From: Betaproteobacteria bacterium
Lineage (GTDB): Bacteria > Pseudomonadota > Gammaproteobacteria > Burkholderiales > CAIKXV01
Assembly: GCA_947458265.1 (NCBI GenBank)
Contig: CANGYF010000005.1
Location: 186,001-250,000 of the forward strand
Length of the DNA: 64,000 nt
Direction: 5' to 3'
Under the pieces are notes generated by a model, which ran no database searches, was not told the origin of the DNA, and saw only the letters and a program-made list of their open reading frames with translations. Shown piece after piece: positions 42,642 to 53,214 of this stretch (positions are counted from its first letter, which is position 1; each line of letters opens with the position of its first letter). Made by a program: the position numbers and the translations under genes.

Positions 42642-44386
42642 CCCAGACCCGCGTTCCTGAATCGCTTCCTCCGACAGCGCTGCCCTCGCCCGGCGCCGAT
42701 CCCGTCCTGCTCGAGGTGATCCGCTACCGCCTCGAGAGCATCGTCGAGGAAATGCAGTGGAGCCTGATCCGTGGCTCGTTCTCGCCGGTGGTGAAGGAGG
42801 CGCTCGATGCCTCGTGCAGCCTGTTCGATGCCGACGGCACGGTGATCGCGCAGTCGCGCTCGAACCCGAGCCACCTCGGTTCCCTGGTGTTCTCGGTGCG
42901 CAGCATCCTCGCGCAGTACCCTGTGTCTTCGATGGAAGACGGCGACGTCTTCATCATGAACGACCCCTACCTCGGCGGCACCCACCTGCCAGACATCGCG
43001 CTGGTGATGCCGCTGGTGATCGACGGGCGGGTGGTCGCGATGAGCGCTTCGATGGCACACCAGGTCGATGTCGGCGGCATCATGGCCGGCTCGGTGCCCA
43101 CGCATGCGACCGAGATCTTCCACGAGGGCCTGCGCCTGCCGGCGCTGCGCCTGATGCATCGCGGCGTGATCGACGACGGGCTGCTGCGCCTGATCCGACA
43201 GAACGTGCGCCTGCCCGACACGCTGCAGGGCGACCTCAACGCCCAGCTGGCCGCAGGCAAGATCGCGTTGCGCCGGCTGGCCGAGACCGGTGCGCGCTAC
43301 GGCTGGCCGCAGCTCACCGCCCTGTTCGCCGAACTGCTCGACCGCTCCGAGGCGATGACCCGCAAGGCCCTGGCGGCGCTGCCCGCCGGCACCTACCACT
43401 ACGTCGACTTCCTGGACAACGACGGTATCGACCTCGACCGGCGCATCCGCATCGAAGTCGCGGTCACCCTCGACGGCAAGGGCAACGTGTCGTTCGATTT
43501 CGAGGGCACCAGCCCGCAGGTTCGCGGCCCGCTGAACATCGTGCCCTCGGGCGTGCACTCGGCCGCGTTCTACGGCGTGCGTGCGATCACCGATCCGGCG
43601 ATCCCGACCAATGGCGGCTGCTTCCGGCCGGTGACGGTGAAGCTGCCCCCGCGCAGCCTGGTCAACCCGGATGCACCGGCACCGGTGAACGGCCGCACGC
43701 CGGTTATGAAGCGCATTGCTTCATGCATCGTCGGCGCGCTGGCGCAGGTCCTGCCGGAGCGCTTTCCGGCGGCTTCGGCAGCCTCGGTGCTGGTGCTGGC
43801 GTTCGGTGGCGAATGGCCGCGCGAACCCGGCTCGGCAGGCGCAGCCGATGACAGGCCAGCGCCCGGCCGGCGCTTCGTGGTCACCGATCTGATCAACGGC
43901 GGCAGCGGTGCGGCACTCGGCCATGACGGCATCGACGGCATCGCGACCGACATGACCAATGGCATGAGCCTCAATGCAGAGGTGCTGGAACTCGAGGCCC
44001 CGATCCGGTTGCTGCGCTGTGCGATCCGTCCCGACTCTGGCGGGGCCGGTACCTTCCGCGGCGGCTGCGGACTGGAACGCGAATACCTCGTGCTGCATGG
44101 ACCGGTGTCGATCTCGCATCGCGGCGAGCGCCACTATGCGCAGGCACCCGGCCTCGCAGGTGGCAGCGACGGCGCGCTGGCCACCTCCGAGATCGTGCGT
44201 GTCGATGGCCGCGTGGAGACGGTACCGTCCAAGGGCATGCTGGTGCTGCAGGCGGGCGACCGGCTGCGCGTGTTCACGCCCGGGGGTGGCGGCTACGGCC
44301 CGTCCGGGCAGCGCAGCGCCGAAGCGGTGGCCGATGACCTGCGCAGCGGCAAGGTCACCGCCGTGGTCGGCACGGCAGGCGGCTGA
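42638..44386 (+). CDS. hyuB: Hydantoinase/oxoprolinase family protein B (HyuB)
   Basis: The 582-residue protein has HyuB signatures: MNDPYLGGTHLPDIALVMP near residue 106, MAHQVDVGGIMAGSVPTHATEIFHEG near 145, and the C-terminal LRVFTPGGGGYGPSGQRS. With HyuA it forms the ATP-dependent ring-opening amidase. It begins with ATGA overlap with hyuA. Its TGA abuts the TCA stop of the facing BKACE gene, giving TGATCA at 44384-44389. Confidence 0.93.
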   Translation: MTQTRVPESLPPTALPSPGADPVLLEVIRYRLESIVEEMQWSLIRGSFSPVVKEALDASCSLFDADGTVIAQSRSNPSHLGSLVFSVRSILAQYPVSSMEDGDVFIMNDPYLGGTHLPDIALVMPLVIDGRVVAMSASMAHQVDVGGIMAGSVPTHATEIFHEGLRLPALRLMHRGVIDDGLLRLIRQNVRLPDTLQGDLNAQLAAGKIALRRLAETGARYGWPQLTALFAELLDRSEAMTRKALAALPAGTYHYVDFLDNDGIDLDRRIRIEVAVTLDGKGNVSFDFEGTSPQVRGPLNIVPSGVHSAAFYGVRAITDPAIPTNGGCFRPVTVKLPPRSLVNPDAPAPVNGRTPVMKRIASCIVGALAQVLPERFPAASAASVLVLAFGGEWPREPGSAGAADDRPAPGRRFVVTDLINGGSGAALGHDGIDGIATDMTNGMSLNAEVLELEAPIRLLRCAIRPDSGGAGTFRGGCGLEREYLVLHGPVSISHRGERHYAQAPGLAGGSDGALATSEIVRVDGRVETVPSKGMLVLQAGDRLRVFTPGGGGYGPSGQRSAEAVADDLRSGKVTAVVGTAGG

Positions 44387-45193
44387 TCAGTCGCGCGCCG
44401 CCCTGAACATCGCCCTCACCTCGGCGGCGGTCGCCGTCGGCCTGCCTTGTGCGCGCGCGATATCCACCACCCGGCGCACCAGTTCCACGTTGCCCACCGC
44501 CGGGGCACCCGGGGTTGGCACCACGTCCTCCAGCCCCGCCCGCAGGTGGCCGCCCATGAGCACCGCGGCAGCAGCAACCTCGGCGGCGAATGCACCGCCC
44601 TTCGCGCACCACCACATGGCCCCCGCGGGCGCTGCCGCGGCGAACGACTGCAGGCGTGCCTGCGCCTCGTCGAGCGTGGCCGGCTCGCCGAGGATGAAAC
44701 CCAGGCACAGCGGATCGGCGAACACGCCGTCGCGCCGCAACGCACCGACCGCCTCGAACATCGCCAGCGAGGAACCGTCGATACTCGGCACCACGCCGCG
44801 CTGCTTCATCGCCGCGGCCATCTGCAACACATCGTCCGGCTGCGTGGCGACATTGCGCATCGGCAGCGACGCCATCTCGGGTTCGAGCACCAGCGGCCGC
44901 AGCGCCTCGTCGACCGTGAAGCCCTTGGCACCGATGGAGAGCTGGATCACCACGTCGGTGCGTTCGCGGATGCGCTCGATGATCTCCCGGTACACCTCGG
45001 GATCCTGGGTGGACCGGCCATCGGGTCCGCGCGCATGCAGGTGGGCGACCGATGCGCCGGCCTCCACGCAGGCGGCGACGTCCTCGGCGATCTCGCGCGG
45101 GGACAGCGGTATCTGGGGATGGTCGGCCTTCATGTAGCGCGAACCGGTGGGCGCAACGATCACGACGATGCTGCCGCTGCTCTGTCCCTGCAC
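44387..45193 (-). CDS. BKACE-family (DUF849) 3-keto acid cleavage enzyme
   Basis: The 268-residue TIM-barrel has the zinc HxH in VAHLHARGPDGRSTQDPEVYREII near residue 46 and the acidic ligand in AGLEDVVPTPG near 216. This family cleaves beta-keto acids with acetyl-CoA, as 3-keto-5-aminohexanoate cleavage enzyme (Kce) does in lysine fermentation; other members use different beta-keto acids. The usual HxHxRD has RG here, so substrate contacts may differ. GTG 45193 is the start: GGAGGAGG stands 7 nt upstream. It is convergent with the hyu array. Confidence 0.83.
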   Translation of the reverse strand: MQGQSSGSIVVIVAPTGSRYMKADHPQIPLSPREIAEDVAACVEAGASVAHLHARGPDGRSTQDPEVYREIIERIRERTDVVIQLSIGAKGFTVDEALRPLVLEPEMASLPMRNVATQPDDVLQMAAAMKQRGVVPSIDGSSLAMFEAVGALRRDGVFADPLCLGFILGEPATLDEAQARLQSFAAAAPAGAMWWCAKGGAFAAEVAAAAVLMGGHLRAGLEDVVPTPGAPAVGNVELVRRVVDIARAQGRPTATAAEVRAMFRAARD

Positions 45194-45232
45194 GATCTGC
45201 CTCCTCCGTCCGTGGCGCCGGGCCACCTTTGC

Positions 45233-45238
45233 TAAGAT
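45233..45238 (+). promoter_or_regulatory. -10 box for the Bug gene at 45277
   Basis: TTTGC-TAAGAT, an extended -10 form, about 38 nt from the start. In the 83-bp divergent gap with the BKACE gene. Confidence 0.4.
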
Positions 45239-45276
45239 TGTACGCCCGGCCACCGAGCCGCCTCGAGGAGTCATCG

Positions 45277-46260
45277 ATGGGACACAGGTTGCCGGACATC
45301 GGCATGCTCGCGACCGCTTTTGCGGTGGCCAGCTTGCCAGCGGCTGCGCAGGCACAGGCACAGGCCTGGCCGGTGAAATCGCTGCGCATCGTGGTGCCTT
45401 TTGCGCCCGGAGGCTCGACCGACATCGTCGCGCGGGCACTGGGGGCGCGCGCCTCCGAAGGCCTCGGCCAGACCGTGGTGATCGAGAACCGCGCCGGTGC
45501 CGGTGGCAACATCGGCGCAGAGGTTGCTGCACGCGCTGCGCCCGATGGCTACACGCTGTTCATGGGGCATGTCGGAACGCTGGCGATCAACCCGGCGCTC
45601 TACCGCAAGCTGCCCTACGATCCGATCCGCGATTTCGCGCCGATCACCCTCGCCATCGCGAGCCCGCTGATGCTGGTGGTGCCTCCGTCGCTCCCGGCGA
45701 AGACCCTGAAGGACGTGCTCGCGATCGCACGCACGCGCCCCGGGCAGCTCACCTACTCCTCTGCCGGCAGCGGCAGCGCCTCGCACCTCAGTGGCGCGCT
45801 GCTCGAGAGCCTCGGCAAGGTCGACGTGCTGCATGTGCCCTACAAGGGCACCGGACCGGCGACGATGGCCGTGGTGGGCGGCGAGGTGTCGATGATGTTC
45901 AGCGGCCAGGGCACCTCGTGGCCGCTGGTCAATTCGGGCAAGCTGCGTGCGATCGCCCATACCGGATCGAAGTCGATCCCGAACGCGCCCAAACTCGCCG
46001 CGATGAACGACACCCTGCCCGGCTACGAGGTGATCAACTGGCATGGCGTGCTGGCCCCCGCAGGTACGCCGGCCGAGATCATCCGCCGGCTGCACGCCGA
46101 GTTCGTGAAGGCTCTCGGGTCCACCGAGGTGCGCGCCCGGCTGACCGAGGACGGATTCCAGGTGGTCGGCAACACGCCCGACGAGTTCACCCGATTCATC
46201 GCGTCCGAGAAGGACAAGTGGGCGAAGGTGATCGCCGCGGCGAAGATCCCGCAGGAATGA
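45277..46260 (+). CDS. Bug/TctC-family periplasmic solute-binding protein, upstream of the hydro-lyase
   Basis: The 327-residue product has a signal (AVASLPAAAQAQA) and Bug core (WPVKSLRIVVPFAPGGSTDIVARA, VVIENRAGAGGNIGA, YDPIRDFAPITLAIASP, VDVLHVPYKGTGPA). GAGGAG lies 7 nt before ATG 45277. The stop is 58 nt from the hydro-lyase large-subunit start, so it may bind that enzyme's substrate or product. Divergent from the BKACE gene. Confidence 0.92.
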   Translation: MGHRLPDIGMLATAFAVASLPAAAQAQAQAWPVKSLRIVVPFAPGGSTDIVARALGARASEGLGQTVVIENRAGAGGNIGAEVAARAAPDGYTLFMGHVGTLAINPALYRKLPYDPIRDFAPITLAIASPLMLVVPPSLPAKTLKDVLAIARTRPGQLTYSSAGSGSASHLSGALLESLGKVDVLHVPYKGTGPATMAVVGGEVSMMFSGQGTSWPLVNSGKLRAIAHTGSKSIPNAPKLAAMNDTLPGYEVINWHGVLAPAGTPAEIIRRLHAEFVKALGSTEVRARLTEDGFQVVGNTPDEFTRFIASEKDKWAKVIAAAKIPQE

Positions 46261-46318
46261 GCTCCACGTCCATCAACGCCACCTCGATGAACACCAGTTC
46301 GAGCCACCGGACCCCGCC

Positions 46319-47584
46319 ATGGGAATGACCGCCGTCGAGAAGGTGCTGGCGCGCGCCAGCGGCGCCGCATCGGTCGAGCCCTGGGATGTCGTCTATCCGG
46401 AGCCGGCGCTGGTGTTCCTGCACGATGGCCATGTCGAGGGGGCGCGGCGAGAGCTTGATGCCCTGGGCATCGACCGCATCACGCGCCCCGAGCGCGTGGT
46501 GTTCGCCACCGACCATGAAGTGCTCTACCTGAGCCCGCGCGCCGCCGCACGGGGCGTGGCGATCCGCAAGGCCGCGCGCGACTGGAACGTCGGGCGCTTT
46601 TTCGATGTCGGCCAGGGCGGGCACGGCCACATCTTTCCGATGGAAACCGGGCTGGTCACGCCGGGCATGTTCATGTTCGCAAGCGACATGCACTGCTCGA
46701 ACTTCGGCGCGATCGGCGCGGTGCCGGTACGCGCAGGCCCCGAGGTGGTCAGCGTGCTGGCGATGGGAACGCTGTGGACCACCGTGCCGCCTTCGGTGAA
46801 GGTCACCCTCACCGGCCGCCTGAGACCCGGCGTGTCCTGCAGGGATGCCGGCTTCCGTCTGACCCATGCGCTGCTGAACGGACCGCAGGCGATCGACATC
46901 GACTACCGATACCTTGAACTGGCCGGCGACGGGCTCGACCCGCTCGATGTGCACGAGCGGGTCGCGCTGTGCAATACCCCGACCGAAGCCGGCGTGGCAG
47001 GCGTGTTCGTGCCGCCCTCGGCACGCGTGCTCGAGTGGTGCCGGCAGCGTGCACAGGCCTCGTTCGAACCGGTGTACAGCGATCCCGACGCACGTTACGA
47101 AGCCGAGTTCACCTTCGACCTGTCCACGCTGGAACCCCAGGTGGCGCTGCCGGGCAGCCCGTCCAATGCGGTCGACCTGTCCGAAGTCGCCGGCCTGCCG
47201 GTGCAGCATGCATACATCGGCGCCTGCGGCTCCGGCATGTATGAAGACTTCGAGGTCGCTGCCCGCATCCTGAAGGGACGCCGGGTCGCCGAGGGCACCC
47301 GCCTGTTCGTGGTGCCGGGCACGGTGCAATGCGCGCGCCGGATGGCCGAGCAGGGCCTGACCGACGTGTTCATGGCAGCCGGCGCGATGGTGCTGCCGGC
47401 CGGTTGCGGCCCGTGCGCGGGCGGCAACATGGGCCTGATGGATGCCGGCGAGGTATCGATCTCCACCGCCGCCACCAACCATGCCGGTCGCATGGGACCG
47501 AAGGATTCGAAGTGCTATCTCGGCAGCCCCGCCACGGTGGCTGCGTCGGCCATCGCCGGCCGGATCACGGGAGCGCCAGCATGA
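46319..47584 (+). CDS. Aconitase/LeuC-superfamily hydro-lyase, large subunit, divergent active site
   Basis: The protein is 421 residues, like LeuC. It aligns along its length: an opening PWDVVYPEPALVFLHDGHVEG, DMHCSNFGAIGAVPVRAGPEVVSVLAMGTLW where LeuC has DSHT-x-x-GA, LTGRLRPGVSCRD, and ERVALCNTPTEAG near 230. Cysteines for the [4Fe-4S] cluster persist as C in GACGSGMYED near 310 and C-x-x-C in GCGPCAGGNMG near 370. The usual GSCTNGR and SNRNFEGR are altered (GACGSG, TNHAGRMG), so the substrate is probably not isopropylmalate. It is cotranslated with the small subunit. Confidence 0.83.
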   Translation: MGMTAVEKVLARASGAASVEPWDVVYPEPALVFLHDGHVEGARRELDALGIDRITRPERVVFATDHEVLYLSPRAAARGVAIRKAARDWNVGRFFDVGQGGHGHIFPMETGLVTPGMFMFASDMHCSNFGAIGAVPVRAGPEVVSVLAMGTLWTTVPPSVKVTLTGRLRPGVSCRDAGFRLTHALLNGPQAIDIDYRYLELAGDGLDPLDVHERVALCNTPTEAGVAGVFVPPSARVLEWCRQRAQASFEPVYSDPDARYEAEFTFDLSTLEPQVALPGSPSNAVDLSEVAGLPVQHAYIGACGSGMYEDFEVAARILKGRRVAEGTRLFVVPGTVQCARRMAEQGLTDVFMAAGAMVLPAGCGPCAGGNMGLMDAGEVSISTAATNHAGRMGPKDSKCYLGSPATVAASAIAGRITGAPA

Positions 47585-48126
47585 ACCCGGTCGATTGGCA
47601 CTACCGCGGCACCTGCCATCGCTTCGGCGACGATGTCGAGCACGACGCGCAGATGATCTCGTTCGACTACGTGATCCGGCGCGTGATGGATCCCGAGGTG
47701 CTGATCCCGCACCTGTTCGAGACCACCCGGCCCGACTTCCACCAGCGGGCGAAGCCCGGTGACCTGGTGGTCGCCGGGCGCAACTTCGGCAAGGGCAAGG
47801 CGCATATCCAGGCCTATGTCGCGATGAAGGCGATGGGGCTGGCGCTCGCCTGCGAATCGATGCCCTACAACACCTACCGGGCCATGATCGGCCTGGGCTT
47901 CACCTTCATGACTGGCTGCACCGGCATCGCAGCCCTGGTCGACGACGGCGACGAGGTCGAGATCGACTTCCGCAGCGGCGAATTCTTCAACCACACGCGT
48001 GGCAGCGGCCAGGCCTTCAAGCCGCTACCCGAGCGTGCGCTGGAGATCATCCGCCAGGGCGGTACCCAGGGCGTGCTGCGCGCCTGGTGGGCCGAACAGC
48101 AGGCGGCCCTGCCCACCCGCGGCTGA
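47581..48126 (+). CDS. Aconitase/LeuD-superfamily hydro-lyase, small subunit, divergent active site
   Basis: The 181-residue protein matches the LeuD swivelling domain: DLVVAGRNFGKGKAHIQAYVAMKAMGLALAC aligns to the [23 protein letters not shown] segment of normal small subunits. The catalytic Ser-Ser-Arg-Glu is therefore replaced by Lys-Ala-His-Ile. Behind it, SMPYNTYRAMIGLGF corresponds to the SFARIFYRNAINLG region. It starts in an ATGA overlap with the large subunit, so the pair forms one enzyme. An enzyme with no Ser base must use a different catalytic residue or a different reaction. Confidence 0.83.
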   Translation: MNPVDWHYRGTCHRFGDDVEHDAQMISFDYVIRRVMDPEVLIPHLFETTRPDFHQRAKPGDLVVAGRNFGKGKAHIQAYVAMKAMGLALACESMPYNTYRAMIGLGFTFMTGCTGIAALVDDGDEVEIDFRSGEFFNHTRGSGQAFKPLPERALEIIRQGGTQGVLRAWWAEQQAALPTRG

Positions 48127-49626
<1,500 letters not shown>

Positions 49627-49629
<3 letters not shown>

Positions 49630-49660
49630 GGGCTACCCTCAAGGCACCGACGGTGCCTTG
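49627..49660. terminator. Hairpins at the purB/dedA convergence
   Basis: TGAGGG-CTA-CCCTCA (49627-49641) contains the purB TGA and the dedA TCA. CAAGGCACC-GAC-GGTGCCTTG (49640-49660) lies on the dedA 3' end. Confidence 0.6.
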
Positions 49661-50313
49661 CCCATCCGCGCGCGCATCACCTCGATGATCGCGGGCAGGA
49701 TCGACAGGAAGATGATCGCCAGGATCACCAGCGTCAGGTTGTCCTTGATCCACGGGATGTTGCCGAACAGGTAGCCGGCATAGCTCAGGGACACCACCCA
49801 CAGCACGCCACCGCTGACGTTGTACAGCGCGAAGCTGCGGTACGGCATCTTCGCCACGCCGGCGATGAACGGCGCATAGGTGCGCACGATCGGGATGAAG
49901 CGCGCGATGATGATCGTCTTGCCGCCATAGCGGTCGTAGAACGCCTGCGTCTTCTGCAGGTACTCGGCCTTGAAGAAGCGTTCGCCCCACCACGGCTCGC
50001 CGCGGAAGACCTTCGGGCCGGCCCAGCGGCCGATGTGGTAGTTGACCGCATCGCCGAGGATCGCCGCCACGATCAGGAGTCCCACCATCAGGTGCACGTT
50101 CATCCCGCCGGCCGCGGCGATCGCGCCCGCGACGAACAGCAGCGAGTCACCGGGCAGGAAAGGCGTGACCACAAGCCCGGTCTCGCAGAAGATGATGAGG
50201 AACAGCACCGCGTAGATCCAGGCGCCGTAGTGCTCGACCACCCAGGCAAGGTAGTCGTCCAGGTGCAGCAGGATGTCGAATACCTGCAGGCCGAGCGCGA
50301 TCAGCGTGTCCAT
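49639..50313 (-). CDS. DedA-family inner-membrane protein
   Basis: The 224-residue protein has a short re-entrant hydrophobic start, then the DedA signature: LFLIIFCETGLVVTPFLPGDSLLFVAG near residue 36, GDAVNYHIGRWAGPK near 86, and ARFIPIVRTYAPFIAGVAKM near 137 with the conserved Arg. DedA proteins are involved in undecaprenyl-phosphate or phospholipid recycling and membrane homeostasis. It lies 10 nt downstream of secF and is the last gene of the leftward block. Confidence 0.93.
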   Translation of the reverse strand: MDTLIALGLQVFDILLHLDDYLAWVVEHYGAWIYAVLFLIIFCETGLVVTPFLPGDSLLFVAGAIAAAGGMNVHLMVGLLIVAAILGDAVNYHIGRWAGPKVFRGEPWWGERFFKAEYLQKTQAFYDRYGGKTIIIARFIPIVRTYAPFIAGVAKMPYRSFALYNVSGGVLWVVSLSYAGYLFGNIPWIKDNLTLVILAIIFLSILPAIIEVMRARMGKAPSVP

Positions 50314-50323
50314 CGTCGCCTGC

Positions 50324-51256
50324 TCAGACCTGCGCGTCCTGCTGCTTCTTCTCCGGCTTGATGAAGTCCTCGCGCGAGATGCCGAGCCACATGGTCACCG
50401 CGCTCGCCACGAAGATCGACGAATAGATGCCGACGATGATGCCGATGGTCAGCGCCAGTGCGAAGAAATAGAGCACGTCGCCCCCGAAGAACAGCATCGC
50501 GCCCACCATCAGCATGGTCGAACCGCCGGTCAGGATGGTGCGCGAGAGGGTCGCAGTGATCGCATCGTCCATGATCTCGGGGACGGTAGCCCGGCGCATC
50601 TTGCGGAAGTTCTCCCGGATGCGGTCGAACACGACCACCGTGTCGTTCACCGAATAGCCGAGCACCGCCAGGACTGCGGCGAGCGCGGTGAGGTCGAAGT
50701 TCCACTGGAAGATCGCGAACAGGCCGAAGATGATCAGCACGTCGTGCGCGGTGGCCGTGATGGCACCCACGGCGAACTTCCACTCGAAGCGTACCGCCAG
50801 GTAACCCATGATGCCCAGCGTGACCACGATCAGCGCCAGCAGGCCGTCGTAGAGCAGTTCGCTGCCCACCTGCGGCCCGACGAACTCCACCCGCTTCATC
50901 TCGACCTTCGGCTCGCGCTCGCGCAGGGCCTTGAGCACCACCTCGGAGAGCTGCGCGCTGGTCACCTCGGGCTTCACCGGGATTCGGATCAGCACGTCGC
51001 GCGCGGTGCCGAAGTTCTGCACGATCGCATCCGTCATGTTCACGGACGCGAGCTTCTCGCGCACCGTGTTCACCTCGATCGGCTCCGGGTAGGTGACCTC
51101 GATAACCGTGCCGCCAGTGAAATCGATGCCGAGGTTAAGGCCGCGGAAGGCCAGGCCGGCGACGGCAATGAGCACGGCGATCACCGATATGGAGAACCAC
51201 GGCTTCGCGTTCGCCATGAACGGCAGCGCGCGGGTGACCTTGTAGACTTCGAACAT
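50324..51256 (-). CDS. secF: SecF, protein-export membrane subunit
   Basis: The 310-residue membrane protein has the SecF shape: first helix, a periplasmic domain starting GLNLGIDFTGGTVIEV, and the conserved region GYSVNDTVVVFDRIRENFRK near 200. With SecD and YajC it assists SecYEG by using the proton motive force. AGGAA precedes the ATG. Distance to secD is 25 nt. Confidence 0.96.
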   Translation of the reverse strand: MFEVYKVTRALPFMANAKPWFSISVIAVLIAVAGLAFRGLNLGIDFTGGTVIEVTYPEPIEVNTVREKLASVNMTDAIVQNFGTARDVLIRIPVKPEVTSAQLSEVVLKALREREPKVEMKRVEFVGPQVGSELLYDGLLALIVVTLGIMGYLAVRFEWKFAVGAITATAHDVLIIFGLFAIFQWNFDLTALAAVLAVLGYSVNDTVVVFDRIRENFRKMRRATVPEIMDDAITATLSRTILTGGSTMLMVGAMLFFGGDVLYFFALALTIGIIVGIYSSIFVASAVTMWLGISREDFIKPEKKQQDAQV

Positions 51257-51281
51257 GGCGGTTCCTGGTGTCCGTTCGGGA

Positions 51282-53108
51282 CTAGACGGAGAGGCTCGCG
51301 ACCTTGCGCTGCCGGCCGTAGCTGAGGTTGACCAGTGCACGCGAGACCAGCACCGCGCTGAACATGGTGGTGAAGATGCCGATGCACAGCGTCACCGCGA
51401 AGCCGCGGATCGGACCGGAGCCCAGCCAGAACAGCGCGAAGCCGGCGATCAGCGTGGTGATGTTGGCATCGAGGATGGTGTCGAACGCGCGGTCGTAGCC
51501 GGCGTGGATCGCCGCCTGCGGCGTGGCGCCGTTGCGCAGTTCCTCTCGTATGCGCTCGTTGATCAGCACGTTGGCGTCGATCGCCATGCCCAGGGTGAGC
51601 GCGATGCCCGCGATGCCGGGCAGCGTCAGCGTCGCCTGCAGGAGCGACAGGATCGCCACCAGCAGCAGCATGTTCGCCAGCAGTGCGGCCACGGAGATCA
51701 CGCCGAAGAACCGGTAGTAGACGCACATGAACACCGTGACCAGCAGCATGCCGACCAGCGTCGAGCTCACGCCCTTGGCGATGTTGTCCGCACCCAGGCT
51801 CGGGCCGACGGTACGCTCCTCGATGATCTCCATCGGCGCGGCCAGCGCGCCGGCGCGCAGCAGCAGCGACGTGTCGCGCGCCTCAGCCGTGGTCATGCGG
51901 CCGCTGATCTGCACCCGGCCGCCCCCGATCTCGGTACGGATCACCGGAGCGGTGACGACCTCGGCCTTGCCCTTCTCGATCAGCAGGATGGCCATGCGCT
52001 TGTTCACGTTCTCGCGGGTGACCTGCTGGAAGATGCGCGAGCCCTGGCCGTCGAGCGTGATGTGCACCGCCGGCTCGCCGGTCTGGCCGTCGAAGCCGGG
52101 CTGGGCGTCGGTGATGCGCTCTCCGGTGAGCACCGCGGTGCGGCGCACCAGCAGGCCGCCGCCATTGCGTTCGGAGAAGTATTCGGTGCCGAACGGTGGG
52201 TTGCCGGCCGCGCCGGCCTGCAGGCTGGCCACGTCGCTCAGGTCCTCGGCCACCATGCGTACTTCCAGGGCGGCCGTGCGGCCGAGCAGTTCCTTCGCCT
52301 TCGCCGTGTCCTGCACGCCCGGCAACTGCACCACGATGCGGTCCGCGCCCTGCTGCTGGATCACCGGCTCGGCGACGCCCAGCTCGTTCACCCGGTTGCG
52401 CAGCGTGGTGATGTTCTGCTGCAGGGCGAACTCCTGCGAGCGCTTCAGCGCTTCCGGACGCACCGACGCGATCAGCCGGAACTCGCCGCCCTCCTCGACC
52501 TCGCGCAGCGAAAGGTCAGGCGAAGCCTTGGTGATCGCCACCGAAGCCTTCTCGCGGGTAGCCGCGTCACGGAAGCGCACGATCACGGTCATGCCCTCGC
52601 GCGTGACGCCAGCCGAGGCGATCTTCTGCTCGCGCAGGGTGGTGCGCAGTTCGTTGACGTAGCCCTCGACCTTCTTGTTCAGGGCCGCCTTCATGTCGAT
52701 CTGCAGCAGGAAGTGCACGCCGCCGCGCAGGTCGAGGCCGAGATACATCGGCAGCGCGCGGATGGAAGTCAGCCAGGCCGGCGAGTTGGACACCAGGTTC
52801 AGCGCGACGATGTAGCCGTCGCCGACCGCCTTCTCGACGATGTCCTTTGCCCGCAGCTGGGTGTCGGTGTCCGCGAAGCGCATGCGCAGGCTTCCGGCAT
52901 CGAGTACCGAGGCGACCGGCGCGATGTTCGCCGCGGCGAGGGCTTCGGACGCACGCGTCTGCAGTGCCGTATCCGCCTTGAGCGTCGCGCGCACCGGCGA
53001 GACCTGCAGTGCTGGCACCTCGCCGAAGAAGTTCGGCAGCGTGTAGAGCGTGGCGACGAACATCGCGATCGCGATGATCGTGTACTTCCACAACGGATAG
53101 CGGTTCAT
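51282..53108 (-). CDS. secD: SecD, protein-export membrane subunit
   Basis: The 608-residue protein has N-terminal helix YPLWKYTIIAIAMFVATLYTLP, the LGLDLRGGVHFLLQ motif near 122, the large periplasmic P1 region, and LGMAIDANVLINERIREEL near 520 with the essential Asp. The length is normal for betaproteobacteria. It lies in the usual secD-secF order downstream of yajC. Confidence 0.97.
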   Translation of the reverse strand: MNRYPLWKYTIIAIAMFVATLYTLPNFFGEVPALQVSPVRATLKADTALQTRASEALAAANIAPVASVLDAGSLRMRFADTDTQLRAKDIVEKAVGDGYIVALNLVSNSPAWLTSIRALPMYLGLDLRGGVHFLLQIDMKAALNKKVEGYVNELRTTLREQKIASAGVTREGMTVIVRFRDAATREKASVAITKASPDLSLREVEEGGEFRLIASVRPEALKRSQEFALQQNITTLRNRVNELGVAEPVIQQQGADRIVVQLPGVQDTAKAKELLGRTAALEVRMVAEDLSDVASLQAGAAGNPPFGTEYFSERNGGGLLVRRTAVLTGERITDAQPGFDGQTGEPAVHITLDGQGSRIFQQVTRENVNKRMAILLIEKGKAEVVTAPVIRTEIGGGRVQISGRMTTAEARDTSLLLRAGALAAPMEIIEERTVGPSLGADNIAKGVSSTLVGMLLVTVFMCVYYRFFGVISVAALLANMLLLVAILSLLQATLTLPGIAGIALTLGMAIDANVLINERIREELRNGATPQAAIHAGYDRAFDTILDANITTLIAGFALFWLGSGPIRGFAVTLCIGIFTTMFSAVLVSRALVNLSYGRQRKVASLSV

Positions 53109-53214
53109 GCTGGGTGTTCCTTGCCGCAGGCAATAGGGGTGCAGACGCAGCCGGGACGAGGCTGACCGGGCATCGGGTGGACCGTGCCCGGATCAGGCGC
53201 GCCCCGCGCAGGCA

